Positions 35,066 to 45,100 of a stretch of 64,000 nt of DNA are shown in pieces. How positions within the stretch are numbered: position 1 is the first letter of the stretch; the number at the start of each line of letters is the position of its first letter. The notes below the pieces were generated by a model. That model ran no database searches. It saw nothing but the letters and a program-made list of their open reading frames with translations, and was not told where the DNA came from. Origin of the DNA: Collimonas antrihumi (lineage in GTDB: Bacteria; Pseudomonadota; Gammaproteobacteria; Burkholderiales; Burkholderiaceae_D); contig NZ_JAGQED010000003.1 of assembly GCF_018304965.1 (NCBI RefSeq), positions 186,001-250,000 of the forward strand, written 5' to 3'. A program made the position numbers and the translations under genes.

Positions 35066-35720
35066 CCTGGTCTGGCTGAGCGCCGAGGGCTGGCAACGCG
35101 CAGCGCAAACAGTGTCGGCAGAGCGGGATTATCAGCCCGTGCTGCAACGCTGGCGGCATCATGACTGGCCGGCGGTCCTGCGCCGCCGTGAAGCGGGCAT
35201 TCCGGAAGATCAGTTATGTCTCGGGCTGGCACTGCCGCCTGACGGCAACGGCGACAAGACCAGAATCCCTTTCAAGGTGCAGCTTGCCGACGTGCAGCGG
35301 ATTACTGATCCGCTGGCATTACGAGCAGCCTTGAAACATGCGCCCTCCGGCTGGAGTGGCGCGTTGCATGCGTTTGCCGATGATTGCGTGAACAGCGGCA
35401 TAGCGATGCGGATATACGGTTCCTGGGCCTGGCAAATCCTGACGCAGCAAAGCTACGTCAGGACAGGTTCGGATATCGATCTGCTGTTTGCGCCCGTCAG
35501 CGCCGAAGAATTGACGCGCGGCCTTGGCTTGCTGGCGCAACATGCGGCACTGCTGCCACTGGATGGCGAAATCGTTTTTGCGGAAGGCCAGGCAGTGGCT
35601 TGGAAGGAATGCTGGCAGGCGCTGCAGACCGACAGCCGGCAACGAGTGCTAGTCAAGACCGGGAATGTAGTCAAGCTGACGCCCCTGGCAGCACTGATCT
35701 CCACTCTGGAGGGCGCATGA
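35049..35720 (+). CDS. mdcG: phosphoribosyl-dephospho-CoA transferase
   Basis: 223 residues. The nucleotidyltransferase core is IRIYGSWAWQILTQQSYVRTGSDIDLLFAP (about residues 117-146), with the two Asp of SDIDLL as metal ligands. It transfers the prosthetic group from triphosphoribosyl-dephospho-CoA to MdcC. It starts inside mdcE and overlaps mdcB by four bases. Confidence 0.93.
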   Translation: MLARHSLVWLSAEGWQRAAQTVSAERDYQPVLQRWRHHDWPAVLRRREAGIPEDQLCLGLALPPDGNGDKTRIPFKVQLADVQRITDPLALRAALKHAPSGWSGALHAFADDCVNSGIAMRIYGSWAWQILTQQSYVRTGSDIDLLFAPVSAEELTRGLGLLAQHAALLPLDGEIVFAEGQAVAWKECWQALQTDSRQRVLVKTGNVVKLTPLAALISTLEGA

Positions 35721-36640
35721 TGCTGACCAATCACCATGTCGATACGCGGCCCCCGCAGTCTCCACAATTGCGCCGCGAAGGTTTGGCGCAACAGCAGAGT
35801 TCGCGCCAGCAGCGCGCATTTTGCCTGACGGTCGGCCAGCTAGCCTTGCGTAGTCTGTATCGTGAATTGCAACTCTATCCAAAACCCGGGCTGGTGTCGC
35901 CGGTGGACAGCGGTAGTCACGCTGACATGGACGCCGTCACTTTCATGCGTAGCCTGTTTGCGCTGCGCCACTATTTCATACGGATTACGCAGGCTGGCAT
36001 GGCAGGCAAGGAATTTGCCGTGCTGAAGCAACTGGGCATGGATGCCGAGCAAACCATGTTGCAAGCCACTGCCGGCATCAACACCCATAGAGGGGCGATT
36101 TTTTGTCTTGGCATGTTGTGCGCAACGGCGGGTTATTGTCATGCTCGGCGCATGCCGTTGTCGGCAGCTGCGATTCGCGCTAGCTTGCTGATTCAATGGG
36201 GCGACGGATTGAGCCGGCATATGCAGGATCGGACGGCGACGTCGCATGGTACGCAGGTTGCGCAAAAATACGCAGTGAGCGGCGCCAGCGAAGAGGCTGC
36301 GCTTGGCTTCCCGTCCTTGTTCGAGCTTGCCTTGCCACGTTTTCTGCAGACGCTGCGAGCAGGGCGCGGCTACGATGCCGCTGCTATCGATACTTTGTTT
36401 GCCTTGATGGCAACAATCAACGACACTAATCTCTACCATAGGGGCGGGCTGGCCGGCGCCGATAAGGTGAAAACCAGCGCCCGTCAATTTCTGGATGCAG
36501 GCGGCTGCGCAACAGAAGACTGGCGCGAGCGCGCAATTAGTTGCCACAAGGTATTTATTCAGGATAAGCTGTCGCCCGGTGGCGCAGCCGACTTATTGGC
36601 CGCCACTTATTTCATGCATGGACTTAGCTACTTGCGGTGA
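35717..36640 (+). CDS. mdcB: triphosphoribosyl-dephospho-CoA synthase
   Basis: 307 residues from the ATG at 35717, which overlaps the mdcG stop; the frame is open much further upstream but only over mdcG. CitG/MdcB motifs include YPKPGLVSPVDSGSHADMDAVTFMRSL, NTHRGAIFCLGMLCAT, TMATINDTNLYHRGG and SPGGAADLLAATYF. It makes the prosthetic-group precursor from ATP and dephospho-CoA. Placed after mdcG here, unlike the mdcA-B-C order in Pseudomonas. Confidence 0.93.
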   Translation: MMLTNHHVDTRPPQSPQLRREGLAQQQSSRQQRAFCLTVGQLALRSLYRELQLYPKPGLVSPVDSGSHADMDAVTFMRSLFALRHYFIRITQAGMAGKEFAVLKQLGMDAEQTMLQATAGINTHRGAIFCLGMLCATAGYCHARRMPLSAAAIRASLLIQWGDGLSRHMQDRTATSHGTQVAQKYAVSGASEEAALGFPSLFELALPRFLQTLRAGRGYDAAAIDTLFALMATINDTNLYHRGGLAGADKVKTSARQFLDAGGCATEDWRERAISCHKVFIQDKLSPGGAADLLAATYFMHGLSYLR

Positions 36641-36732
36641 TCGAGACCGTCTGCCGATCGCCCATGCTGCTACTGCCTCGACCAAACACTTAATGCATCG
36701 ATCAATTGATCCTTATCATCTCTGGAGAATAA

Positions 36733-37869
36733 ATGAAGAAGTTGTCTTTGGCTGTCGGCATCGGTTTGCTTGGCTTGCTTGCAGTTGGTAGCGCTAACGC
36801 TGAACCGGGCATTACCTCCAACACCATCGTGATCGGCCAGTCGGCCGGCTTTACCGGTACTGCGGCTGAGGAAGTAAAACAGGCAACGGCCGGCGCGCAA
36901 TTGTATTTCGACATCGTCAACAAGCAAGGCGGCGTGTTCGGCCGCAAGATCGTGCTGGAATCGCTCGACGATGGCTTTGAACCCAAGCGTACTGTCGAAA
37001 ACACCCGTAAGCTGTTGAATGAAAAGAATGCGTTCGCATTGTTCCTGTATCGCGGCACGCCGACCACCGAATCCATCATGAGCGCCATCAATGAGGCCAA
37101 AGTGCCCTTGATCGCCCCGGTCAGCGGCGCTACTTCGCTGCATGAACCTATGCAGCACTATCTGTTTAATGTGCGCTCCAAATACCGGGATGAAGTCGGC
37201 ACCGCCATCGAGCAGTTGTCCGGCATGGGGTTGCAGCGTTATGGCGTGCTGGTGTCCAACGATTCGTTTGGCAACGACGCGCTGGAAGGCTTGAAGCAGG
37301 CGATCAAGAAACATAAATTGCCGGAGCCGGTGATCGCCAATTACGAGCGCAACACGGTGGCGGTGGAAGGTGCGGTGAAAAAGATTTTCGATGCCAAACC
37401 ACAAGCAGTACTGTTGATATGCACCGCCAAGCCATGCGCGGCATTTATCAAACAGTACCGCGAGGCCGGCGGCTCGCAGCAACTGATTGCGTTGTCGAAT
37501 GTCAGTTCGCAAGTGTTTTTGCAAGGATTGGGTAAAGATGCGCGCGGCCTCGGCATGACGCAGGTATTCCCGAATCCAAGAAGTTCGAGCACGCAGATTT
37601 CCAAGGAATTCATGACAGCGCTCAAGACCCGCAGTGAATTGTCCGATTCCTATCCGACCCTGGAAGGCTTCATTTCTGCCAAGGTATTGGTAGAAGGTTT
37701 GCGCCGCGCCGGCAAACAACCGACCCGCGAAAGCCTGGTCAGCGGTCTGGAAGGCATGGGCGGTTACGATATAGGCGGCATGGCGCTTAAATATGGCCCG
37801 AACAGCCGCGATGGCCTCAATTTCATTGAATTGACAGTGATTGGTAAGGATGGTTACGTGCTGCGTTAA
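36733..37869 (+). CDS. periplasmic binding protein of the LivJ (branched-chain amino acid) type
   Basis: 378 residues with a signal peptide ending GSANA. The mature part has ITSNTIVIGQSAGFTGTAAEEVKQATAGAQLYFDIVNKQGGVFGRKIVLESLDDGFEP, the type-1 periplasmic binding fold of ABC LivJ-like proteins. No ABC permease or ATPase is nearby. The gene begins 92 bp after mdcB, behind a GATCAATTGATC palindrome (36700-36711), on the same strand. It might sense or bind malonate or a related acid, but that is only positional inference. Confidence 0.88.
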   Translation: MKKLSLAVGIGLLGLLAVGSANAEPGITSNTIVIGQSAGFTGTAAEEVKQATAGAQLYFDIVNKQGGVFGRKIVLESLDDGFEPKRTVENTRKLLNEKNAFALFLYRGTPTTESIMSAINEAKVPLIAPVSGATSLHEPMQHYLFNVRSKYRDEVGTAIEQLSGMGLQRYGVLVSNDSFGNDALEGLKQAIKKHKLPEPVIANYERNTVAVEGAVKKIFDAKPQAVLLICTAKPCAAFIKQYREAGGSQQLIALSNVSSQVFLQGLGKDARGLGMTQVFPNPRSSSTQISKEFMTALKTRSELSDSYPTLEGFISAKVLVEGLRRAGKQPTRESLVSGLEGMGGYDIGGMALKYGPNSRDGLNFIELTVIGKDGYVLR

Positions 37870-37927
37870 GTCACCAAGGTTTTTACGGTATACGCGACGA
37901 GCAATCCGAACTAACCGACTCTGGCCC

Positions 37928-38104
37928 TAATGCCGTTAAGTTAAGGTTACCGGTTATAGCGCTTGGCACGTCATTCCCGCGAACGCGGGAATCCATTTTA
38001 ACCACCATGCTCTGCAACATGGATCCCCTCGTTCGCGAGGATGACGGAGTGACCGCATTGGTCCATCTAAAGAATACCGTTCGTGGCTTAACTTAACGGC
38101 ATTA
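37928..38104. mobile_element. 177-bp MITE-like element with REPIN core, copy 2
   Basis: Perfect 18-bp terminal inverted repeats, TAATGCCGTTAAGTTAAG at the left and its exact complement at the right. REP-like units lie at 37970-37996 and 38019-38045. It differs from copy 1 at only a handful of bases. Two changes in the right REP shift its hairpin to CCTCG-TTCG-CGAGG, keeping a stable stem. It sits between the LivJ-like gene and mdcH, in the same orientation as copy 1. Confidence 0.85.
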
Positions 38105-38220
38105 GACTCCGACCCCGGATCACTATGTCGTCAATGCGCATCTGCAGAGAGGGGGGGCATATTGATGTTTATAGATAGATTTCAAACAGGCTTTAAGCCA
38201 CACCGCGAAGTGGATCGTAT

Positions 38221-39147
38221 ATGACTCCGCGCCTTGCAATCCTGTGCCCGGGGCAGGGCGGGCAGCATGCTGCGATGTTCGATCTGCCGCGCTCCGATCC
38301 GGCAACCGTGGAATTGCTGCAGCAATGGCTGCCCGATACCGCGCTGGGGCAACCGCTGCAGCAGATACTGGCTGATGACGCCTTGTTGTTTTCAAACCGG
38401 CTGGCGCAGCCGCTGATAGTGGCGGCGATAGCTGCGGTCTGGTCGGCGTTGCAGCCGTTGTTGCCGCCGCCGGCATTGGTCGCCGGTTATAGCGTCGGCG
38501 AGATCGCTGCCTACCATGTCGCCGGCGCAATTTCCGCGTCGCAAGCGATCCAGCTGGCGAGGTCGCGTGCCGCGCTGATGGACGCTTGCCTGCAGCCGGC
38601 ATCCTCTCAAATCCTGTTCGCGGTTAGCGGCATTGCTGCCAGCAAGCTTGCGGCTTTGCTGGCGCCATACCGCTTATATGTGGCGATTGAGACCGACGCC
38701 GATAGCTGTATCGCGGGCGGTCTGGCTCAGGATATGCATGCGGCAACCAGCGAAATCGAGCGTCTGGGCGGCACAATCCGTGTACTGCCGGTGACGGTAG
38801 CTTCCCACACTCCCTTGATGGACCATGCAGTCCTGCCATTTGCGCAGCAACTGCGTCAGCAGTTTTCGATAGATCCGCCAGTGCCTGTGCTCTCGGGCCT
38901 GAGCGGGCAAGTCCTGACAAAAAAAGAACCGGCGATAACGGTGCTGTCGCAGCAATTGGCGCAAACCATACGCTGGAGCGATTGCATGGACGCCTGTGCC
39001 GAGCAAGGCATCACAGCGGCGCTGGAACTGGGGCCGGGCGCTGCGCTGTCGCGGATGTTGCAGGCGCGTCATCCGCATATCGCATGCCGCTCGGTGAGCG
39101 AGTTCCGTTCATTGCAAGGTGCGCGCAGCTGGCTGCAACGTTTGTGA
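38221..39147 (+). CDS. mdcH: malonate decarboxylase epsilon subunit (malonyl-CoA:ACP transacylase)
   Basis: 308 residues of the FabD-like acyltransferase fold. It begins LAILCPGQGGQHAAMF; the catalytic Ser91 is in GYSVGE and the catalytic His at about 198 is in VASHTPLMD. It loads malonyl onto the MdcC carrier to start the decarboxylase cycle. It is cut off from the other mdc genes by the LivJ-like gene and the 177-bp element, so its expression may depend on read-through or a new promoter. Confidence 0.93.
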   Translation: MTPRLAILCPGQGGQHAAMFDLPRSDPATVELLQQWLPDTALGQPLQQILADDALLFSNRLAQPLIVAAIAAVWSALQPLLPPPALVAGYSVGEIAAYHVAGAISASQAIQLARSRAALMDACLQPASSQILFAVSGIAASKLAALLAPYRLYVAIETDADSCIAGGLAQDMHAATSEIERLGGTIRVLPVTVASHTPLMDHAVLPFAQQLRQQFSIDPPVPVLSGLSGQVLTKKEPAITVLSQQLAQTIRWSDCMDACAEQGITAALELGPGAALSRMLQARHPHIACRSVSEFRSLQGARSWLQRL

Positions 39148-39168
39148 AACTAGCGAATTGCATAGGGA

Positions 39169-42100
39169 TCAGGGTTTTTCCGCATCTGGCCGCCCAGGCA
39201 GCACTATTTCCACCGCATGCTCGCGCTTGTCATCCTGCAGGACGATCACCGCATCCATTTGCATAACCCCGTCGACGGTAACCTGAGTACCAGCATCGCC
39301 GACCACGGTTTGCGTGACTATTATCCTGTACATGGTGTCGCGGTAGCGGTAATTCATGCGATAGGTCTTCCAGTCATTCGGCAGGCAGGGCGTGACATGC
39401 AGTTTGTCTCCTTCCAGTTTCAGGCCCAGCAGCGATTCGACAATCAGGCGATACATCCATCCCGCTGATCCGGTATACCAGGTCCAGCCGCCGCGGCCGA
39501 CATGCGGCGCTCTGGCATAGACGTCAGCGGCGACAACATAAGGCTCGACCTTATAAGTAGCGATTTTCCTGGCGGTCTTGCCATGGTTGAGAGGATTAAT
39601 CAGCCGCATCAATTCCCAGGCGCGCCAATGATTCCCCAGTTTGGCAAACGCCATCACGGTCCAGATCGCCGCATGGGTATACTGCCCGCCATTCTCGCGT
39701 ACACCGGGAACGTAGCCGCGGATATAACCGGGATCCTGGTCGGATTTGTCGAACGGCGGGTCCAGCAACTGGATAATGGCTTCAGTGCGCCGCACCAGCC
39801 GCTTGTCGACAGCCTGCATCGCCGTCCGCACGCGTTGCGGATCGCCGGCGCCGGACAATACCGCCCAGCTTTGCGAAATCGAATCGATCTGGCATTCGAC
39901 GTTTTGAGCCGAGCCGAGCGGAGTCCCGTCGTCGAAATAGGCGCGGCGGTACCAGCCGCCGTCCCAGCCGTTTTTTTCGATGTTTTTCTGCAGTTGCCCG
40001 GCTTCAGAACGACAACGACCGGCGAAAACCTGGTCTTGGTGAATGTCGGCTATTTCAGCGAAACCGATCAACACGTCATACAGGAAGAAACTGAGCCAGA
40101 CGCTTTCACCTTTGCCCTTGTCGCCGACCTTGTCCATGCCGTCGTTCCAATCGCATGATCCCATCAGGGACAGGCCGTGTATGCCAAATTTCAAGCCCTT
40201 CTCGATGGCGCGCACGCAATGCTCATAGAGTGTACCCACCTGGCTCGAATGGCCTGGCAGGTCATAGTAAGAGTCTTCCTCCGGATTGAGCGCACGGCCT
40301 TCCAGGAAATGTGCGCTTTCTTCCAGCACACCGCTATCGCCGGTAGTGCTGACGTAACGATGGACCGCCAGCGGCAGCCACAGGTAGTCGTCGGAACAAT
40401 GGGTGCGCACGCCACGGTCGGTAGGCGGATGCCACCAATGCTGGACATCGCCTTCGATGAATTGGTGAGCCGCACACAGCAGCAGTTGGGCGCGCAACAG
40501 TTGCGGCTGGTTGTGCACCAGAGCCATTGCATCCTGCAGCTGGTCACGGAAGCCGAAGGCGCCGCCGGACTGGTAGTAGCCGCTACGCGCCCACAGGCGG
40601 CAAGCGATGACCTGGTACATTAGCCAGCCGTTGGCGAGCAGATTGAGTTCCTGGTCCGGCGTCTCGACCTGGACTGCGCCTAGCGTCCGCTCCCAGAACG
40701 CATGCACGACTTGCAAGGCGTTCTGTGCAGCAGCTGCGCCACGGCAGCGCTGCACCAGGTTACTGACGTTAGTCTGGCGGGTATCGGCCATGCCGAGGAT
40801 GAACACGATGTCGCGTTGCTGGCCTTGGTTGAGCTCGAATTGCATCTGCAACGCTGCGCAAGGGTCGAGGCCGGCGCCGACCTTGCCTGACAGGCGGACA
40901 CGTTCCATCGCCGCAGGTTTTTGCAAGGATCCGTTGCGGCCGATGAATTCGTTACGGTCGCCGCTGATGCTGCGGGCGCCGGCGTCGACATCGAAGAACG
41001 CGGTGCGATCGGTGAATTCGGTGTTGTAGGGATTGCGCGCGAACAACGCGCCGGTAGCCGGATCGGTTTCAGTGACGATATGCATGGCAGTTTTTGGGCG
41101 CAGATCGCCGAGCACCCATTCAACATAGCCGGTAGCAGACAATTTGCGCACCGTGTCGGATTCGTTGCGCACCCGCAGTACCGAATATTTAACCGATGCA
41201 TCCATCGCGACATACACGGTCAACTCGGACACAATGCCATCTTCGACGTGCTCGAACACGCTGTAGCCAAAGCCGTGCCGTGTCACATAGTCGCCCGTGC
41301 CACGGCGCGGCAGCGGAGTAGGGGACCAGTAATGTCCGCTCTCCTCATCGCGCAAATAAAATACTTCACCGCCAATGTCGCTGACAGGATCGTTAGCCCA
41401 AGGCGTCAGGCGGAATTCATGGGCGTTTTCACCCCAGGTGTAAGCTTGTCCGCTTTCAGAAATGACGCTGCCGAATTGCGGGTTGGCTATGACATTCACC
41501 CATGGCGCCGGCGTGACCTGTGTGCTGGAGGTAATGATCACATATTCGCGTCCGTCCGCTGTAAAGCCGCCAAGGCCATTCTCCATCAGCAGATCCCGGC
41601 TGGGCACTTCAATCTCCTGCGCGATGGCGAACGGCGCCTGTCTCAATGCCGGCGTCAGGCGCGGCACGCGGATTTCCATCAGGTCGCGCCGGTTGATTTG
41701 CTCCGCCAGCGTGCCACGGCCGTCGCTCAAGATCACCCTGGCCACCGACTGGAACAGAATCCGGTCTTCTTCGGAGATCTGATCGATCAATCGCACGAAG
41801 ATGCCACCGGGGCGGTCGATTTCGTGGGCGCCGGTCACCGACGAAATCAGCCCCAGGATCTGTTCTTGCAATAATTGCCGATAGCCGGCGTGGTCTTCGT
41901 TCCAGATGACCAGATCGATCACCAGTCCTTTCGAGCGCCAATACGCATGCGCTTGCACCAGCTGGCGCACCAGCTCGATGTTTTCCCGGCTCTTGAGCCG
42001 CACCAGCACGATCGGCAAATCGCCGGAGATAGCGTAACCCCACAAACCGGATTGACCGCGGTGATTGCGGATCAGAATACTGGCGTCGGCGCGCAGCAGC

Positions 42101-45100
42101 GGATTGGCGTAAATCACCGAATTCGCCAACCGGCTATATAGCTGGGCATCGGCTTCGCTGGCGTTGAGCTGACGCAGCACCACCTGGCTATGCGGCCAGG
42201 ATAGTTCGACCACGCGGTCTGCCAGATGCCTGTCCTGGTATTTCTCTATCAAGCCGAGGCAGGCATCACGCGAATCGCCGATACCGGTCACCATATCGAT
42301 GGTGGCAGTCTGTTCTGCTTCAAGCGTGATTTGATAACGGATGGCGACGATCGGATCGAGTACCGGGCCGGCGTTACCTGCCAATGGCCCGGGATTGCGC
42401 ATCGCTTGCGGTGCGGCGACGGTATTGCCGCGGCCGATAAACTGCATGCGGTCGGTTTCATACGATACCGTGCCGACTTCGGCGCCATGCAGCGCCATCA
42501 GATGGAACATCCACGGCATTTTTTCATTCATCGAGCGCGGGCGGCGCGTGCACAGGATGGCACGTTGGGCCGCGACGATTTCAGTCTGCACGAAGAGATT
42601 GCTGAATGCCGGATGGGTGGCATCGGCCGCGGCCGGCGCCAGCACCACCTCGGCGTAGCTGGTGATGTCTATGGTACGGAGCGTGCGCGAGCGATTGATG
42701 ATACGGGTACGGCGCAATTCGATGTCGTCTTCCTGCGACACCACGATTTCGGTATGCATGTCGAAATTGTTGTCGCGCCGGCGGAATTCTGCGCGGCCTT
42801 CGGAGAAGATCACTTCGTAACTGTCCGCCGGCGCCAGTGTGGGCTGGAATGCCGTCGACCAGAAATGACCCGGTTCGCCCCCGTTCAATTCACGCACATA
42901 ACAGAAAGTGCCCCAGTTATCGCGCGTGCTATCTTCTTGCCAGCGGCTGACGGCAAGGTCGTTCCAGCGGCTGCGGCTGCCACCGGCGCTGGTGATCATC
43001 ACGTGATAACGTCCGTTGGATAGCAGCTGCACTTCCGGAGTCCGTGGATCGGGGCGTCGCAGCACACGCATTTGCATGCCCTGGTCGACTGCCGCAGTGC
43101 GGATGTCGGCCAGTTCCGTGGTGTTCGAATAAGTTGCGCTGGCTTTCGGCACACGCTCGTGCAGCAGCGACATGGTGGCCTGGAATAGCGGGTCCGATTC
43201 GAAACGCTTTTGCATGGGCGCGTCGAGCAGCAAATAGGCCAGTGACAAAAAGCCCATGCCCTGGTGATGCGCCATGAATGAGCGGATTACGGCACTGGGC
43301 TGTCCACGCGGAACGCGCGACGACGTGTAGTCGATCGCCTCGAAGAAGCCGTACTCGCCTTCGAAGCCTTCAGCCGACAATTGCTGCAGGTTGCGGCAAG
43401 CCTCTTCCGGCGCCACCATCAGCGCCATCATCGAGGCATACGGAGCGATCACCAGGTCGTCGCCGAGGCCGCGTTTGAAGCCGAGGCCAGGCACGCCGAA
43501 TGCGCGATACTGATAATTAAGACTGGCATCGAAAGTGTGATAACCCGATTCCGAAATCCCCCACGGCACGCCACGCTGCAAGCCGTATTCGATGTGCCGT
43601 TTTACCGCCGAGCGGTAAGTCTGGGCCAGCAAGGTATTTTCAAAATTCGGCATCACCAGCAGAGGCATCAGGTACTCGAACATCGAGCCGCTCCACGACA
43701 ACAGGATCGGTTCGCCGCCGGCGATGGTGAGCTGGCGCCCTAGCGCAAACCAGCTTTCCTGCGGGATCTGCCCTTGAGCGATGGCGACGAAGGTAGCGAG
43801 CCTGGCTTCGGAGGCTAACAGATCATAGAAACTGACATCGCGCCGGCGATCGCTGATGTTGTAGCCGATCGCCAGCAGATGGGTGGCCGGATCGTACAGA
43901 AAGCCATACTCCATGTGAGAAAACTCTGCGGCTTGTGTTACCAGCTGTTCGATCAGCAGCATGCGCTCGGCGGCATGGCGGCTGCCCTCGGCCACCAGTT
44001 GACTTAGGCCAGGTTGCGCTTCGGCTTGCGGCATGCCATCGCCAGCAGCGTGCTTCGCCTCAAGCAGCGGCGCCAGATCGGCATGTATCCGCGCCAGTTG
44101 CCGCAAGGTTGGAATCTGGTCCAGCTGCGGGAACTCATTTATCCAATCCGCCGGCGCCAGCATATGTACCCATGGCGTCAGGATGTTCAACTCATTCAGG
44201 GCTTCACGGCACTGGCTGGCCAGGGCGCGGGCCCAGACATTGAGCTGGGTATCGGGAACGGTGTCGAGGCCGGCAACGAAACTTGCCGAACAGTGGCTCA
44301 GGCTTTGCAAGCAGTCGTGCACTACCATCAGTGTGGCCGGCGCAGATTGGCAGGCGGCTTCCAGATCCTTTTCGAACTGGATAAGTTTCGCGAGCGGTCC
44401 GCCGCCTGCCGTGTCGCGCAGGATTTCATAGGTGTCGCGGATGCCGGCAAATATCCTGGTGTCGAATATCGGCGTATCGAGCAAGCCGGTCAGGCCAGGC
44501 CGCAGAGTCATCAGGTGACCGGCAAGATTGCCGCTATCCACCGTTGAAACATAGATCGGGTGCAGCGGTTTCAGGTATTGCGTGTCGTACCAGTTGTAGA
44601 AGTGCCCCTGGTAGCGTTCCAGGGAAGCCATGGCCTGGAAAGTGTTCTGAGTCCTTTCGAGCAGCTGTCCGGACGGTATGTAGCCGAAATCATAGGCGCT
44701 CAGGTTGGCCAGCAAGGACAGGCCGATGTTGGTGGGCGAGGTGCGGCGCGCGACAACCGCCACCGGGTGTTCCTGTACGTTGTCTAGCGGCAGCCAGTTA
44801 TCTTCGGGACCGACATAGGTTTCGAAAAACAGCCACATCTTGCGTGACAGCGATTTCAGGAAGCGTGTCTGTTCCTGAGACAGTTGCGCCACGCGGCGCG
44901 CAATCGGCTGGCTGATCCAATACGCGATAACGGGTGACGACCACCACAGCAGCAAAATCACAGCAGCCGCTTGCAGCGCGTGTGGATTCCTGAGCACCAG
45001 ACAAGCCGCCGTGGCAAGTGCGATCACCGGCGCGGTCCACATCGATCTATAGTAGGACAACAAACCGTTCCTGGCCTGGCGACTGGCTTCGCTGGACGGG

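Noticed and set aside
35384-35716. Long N-terminal extension of MdcB
   Set aside because: The extension only reads through mdcG in a second frame. The ATG at 35717 overlaps the mdcG stop as elsewhere in the operon and gives the normal MdcB length.
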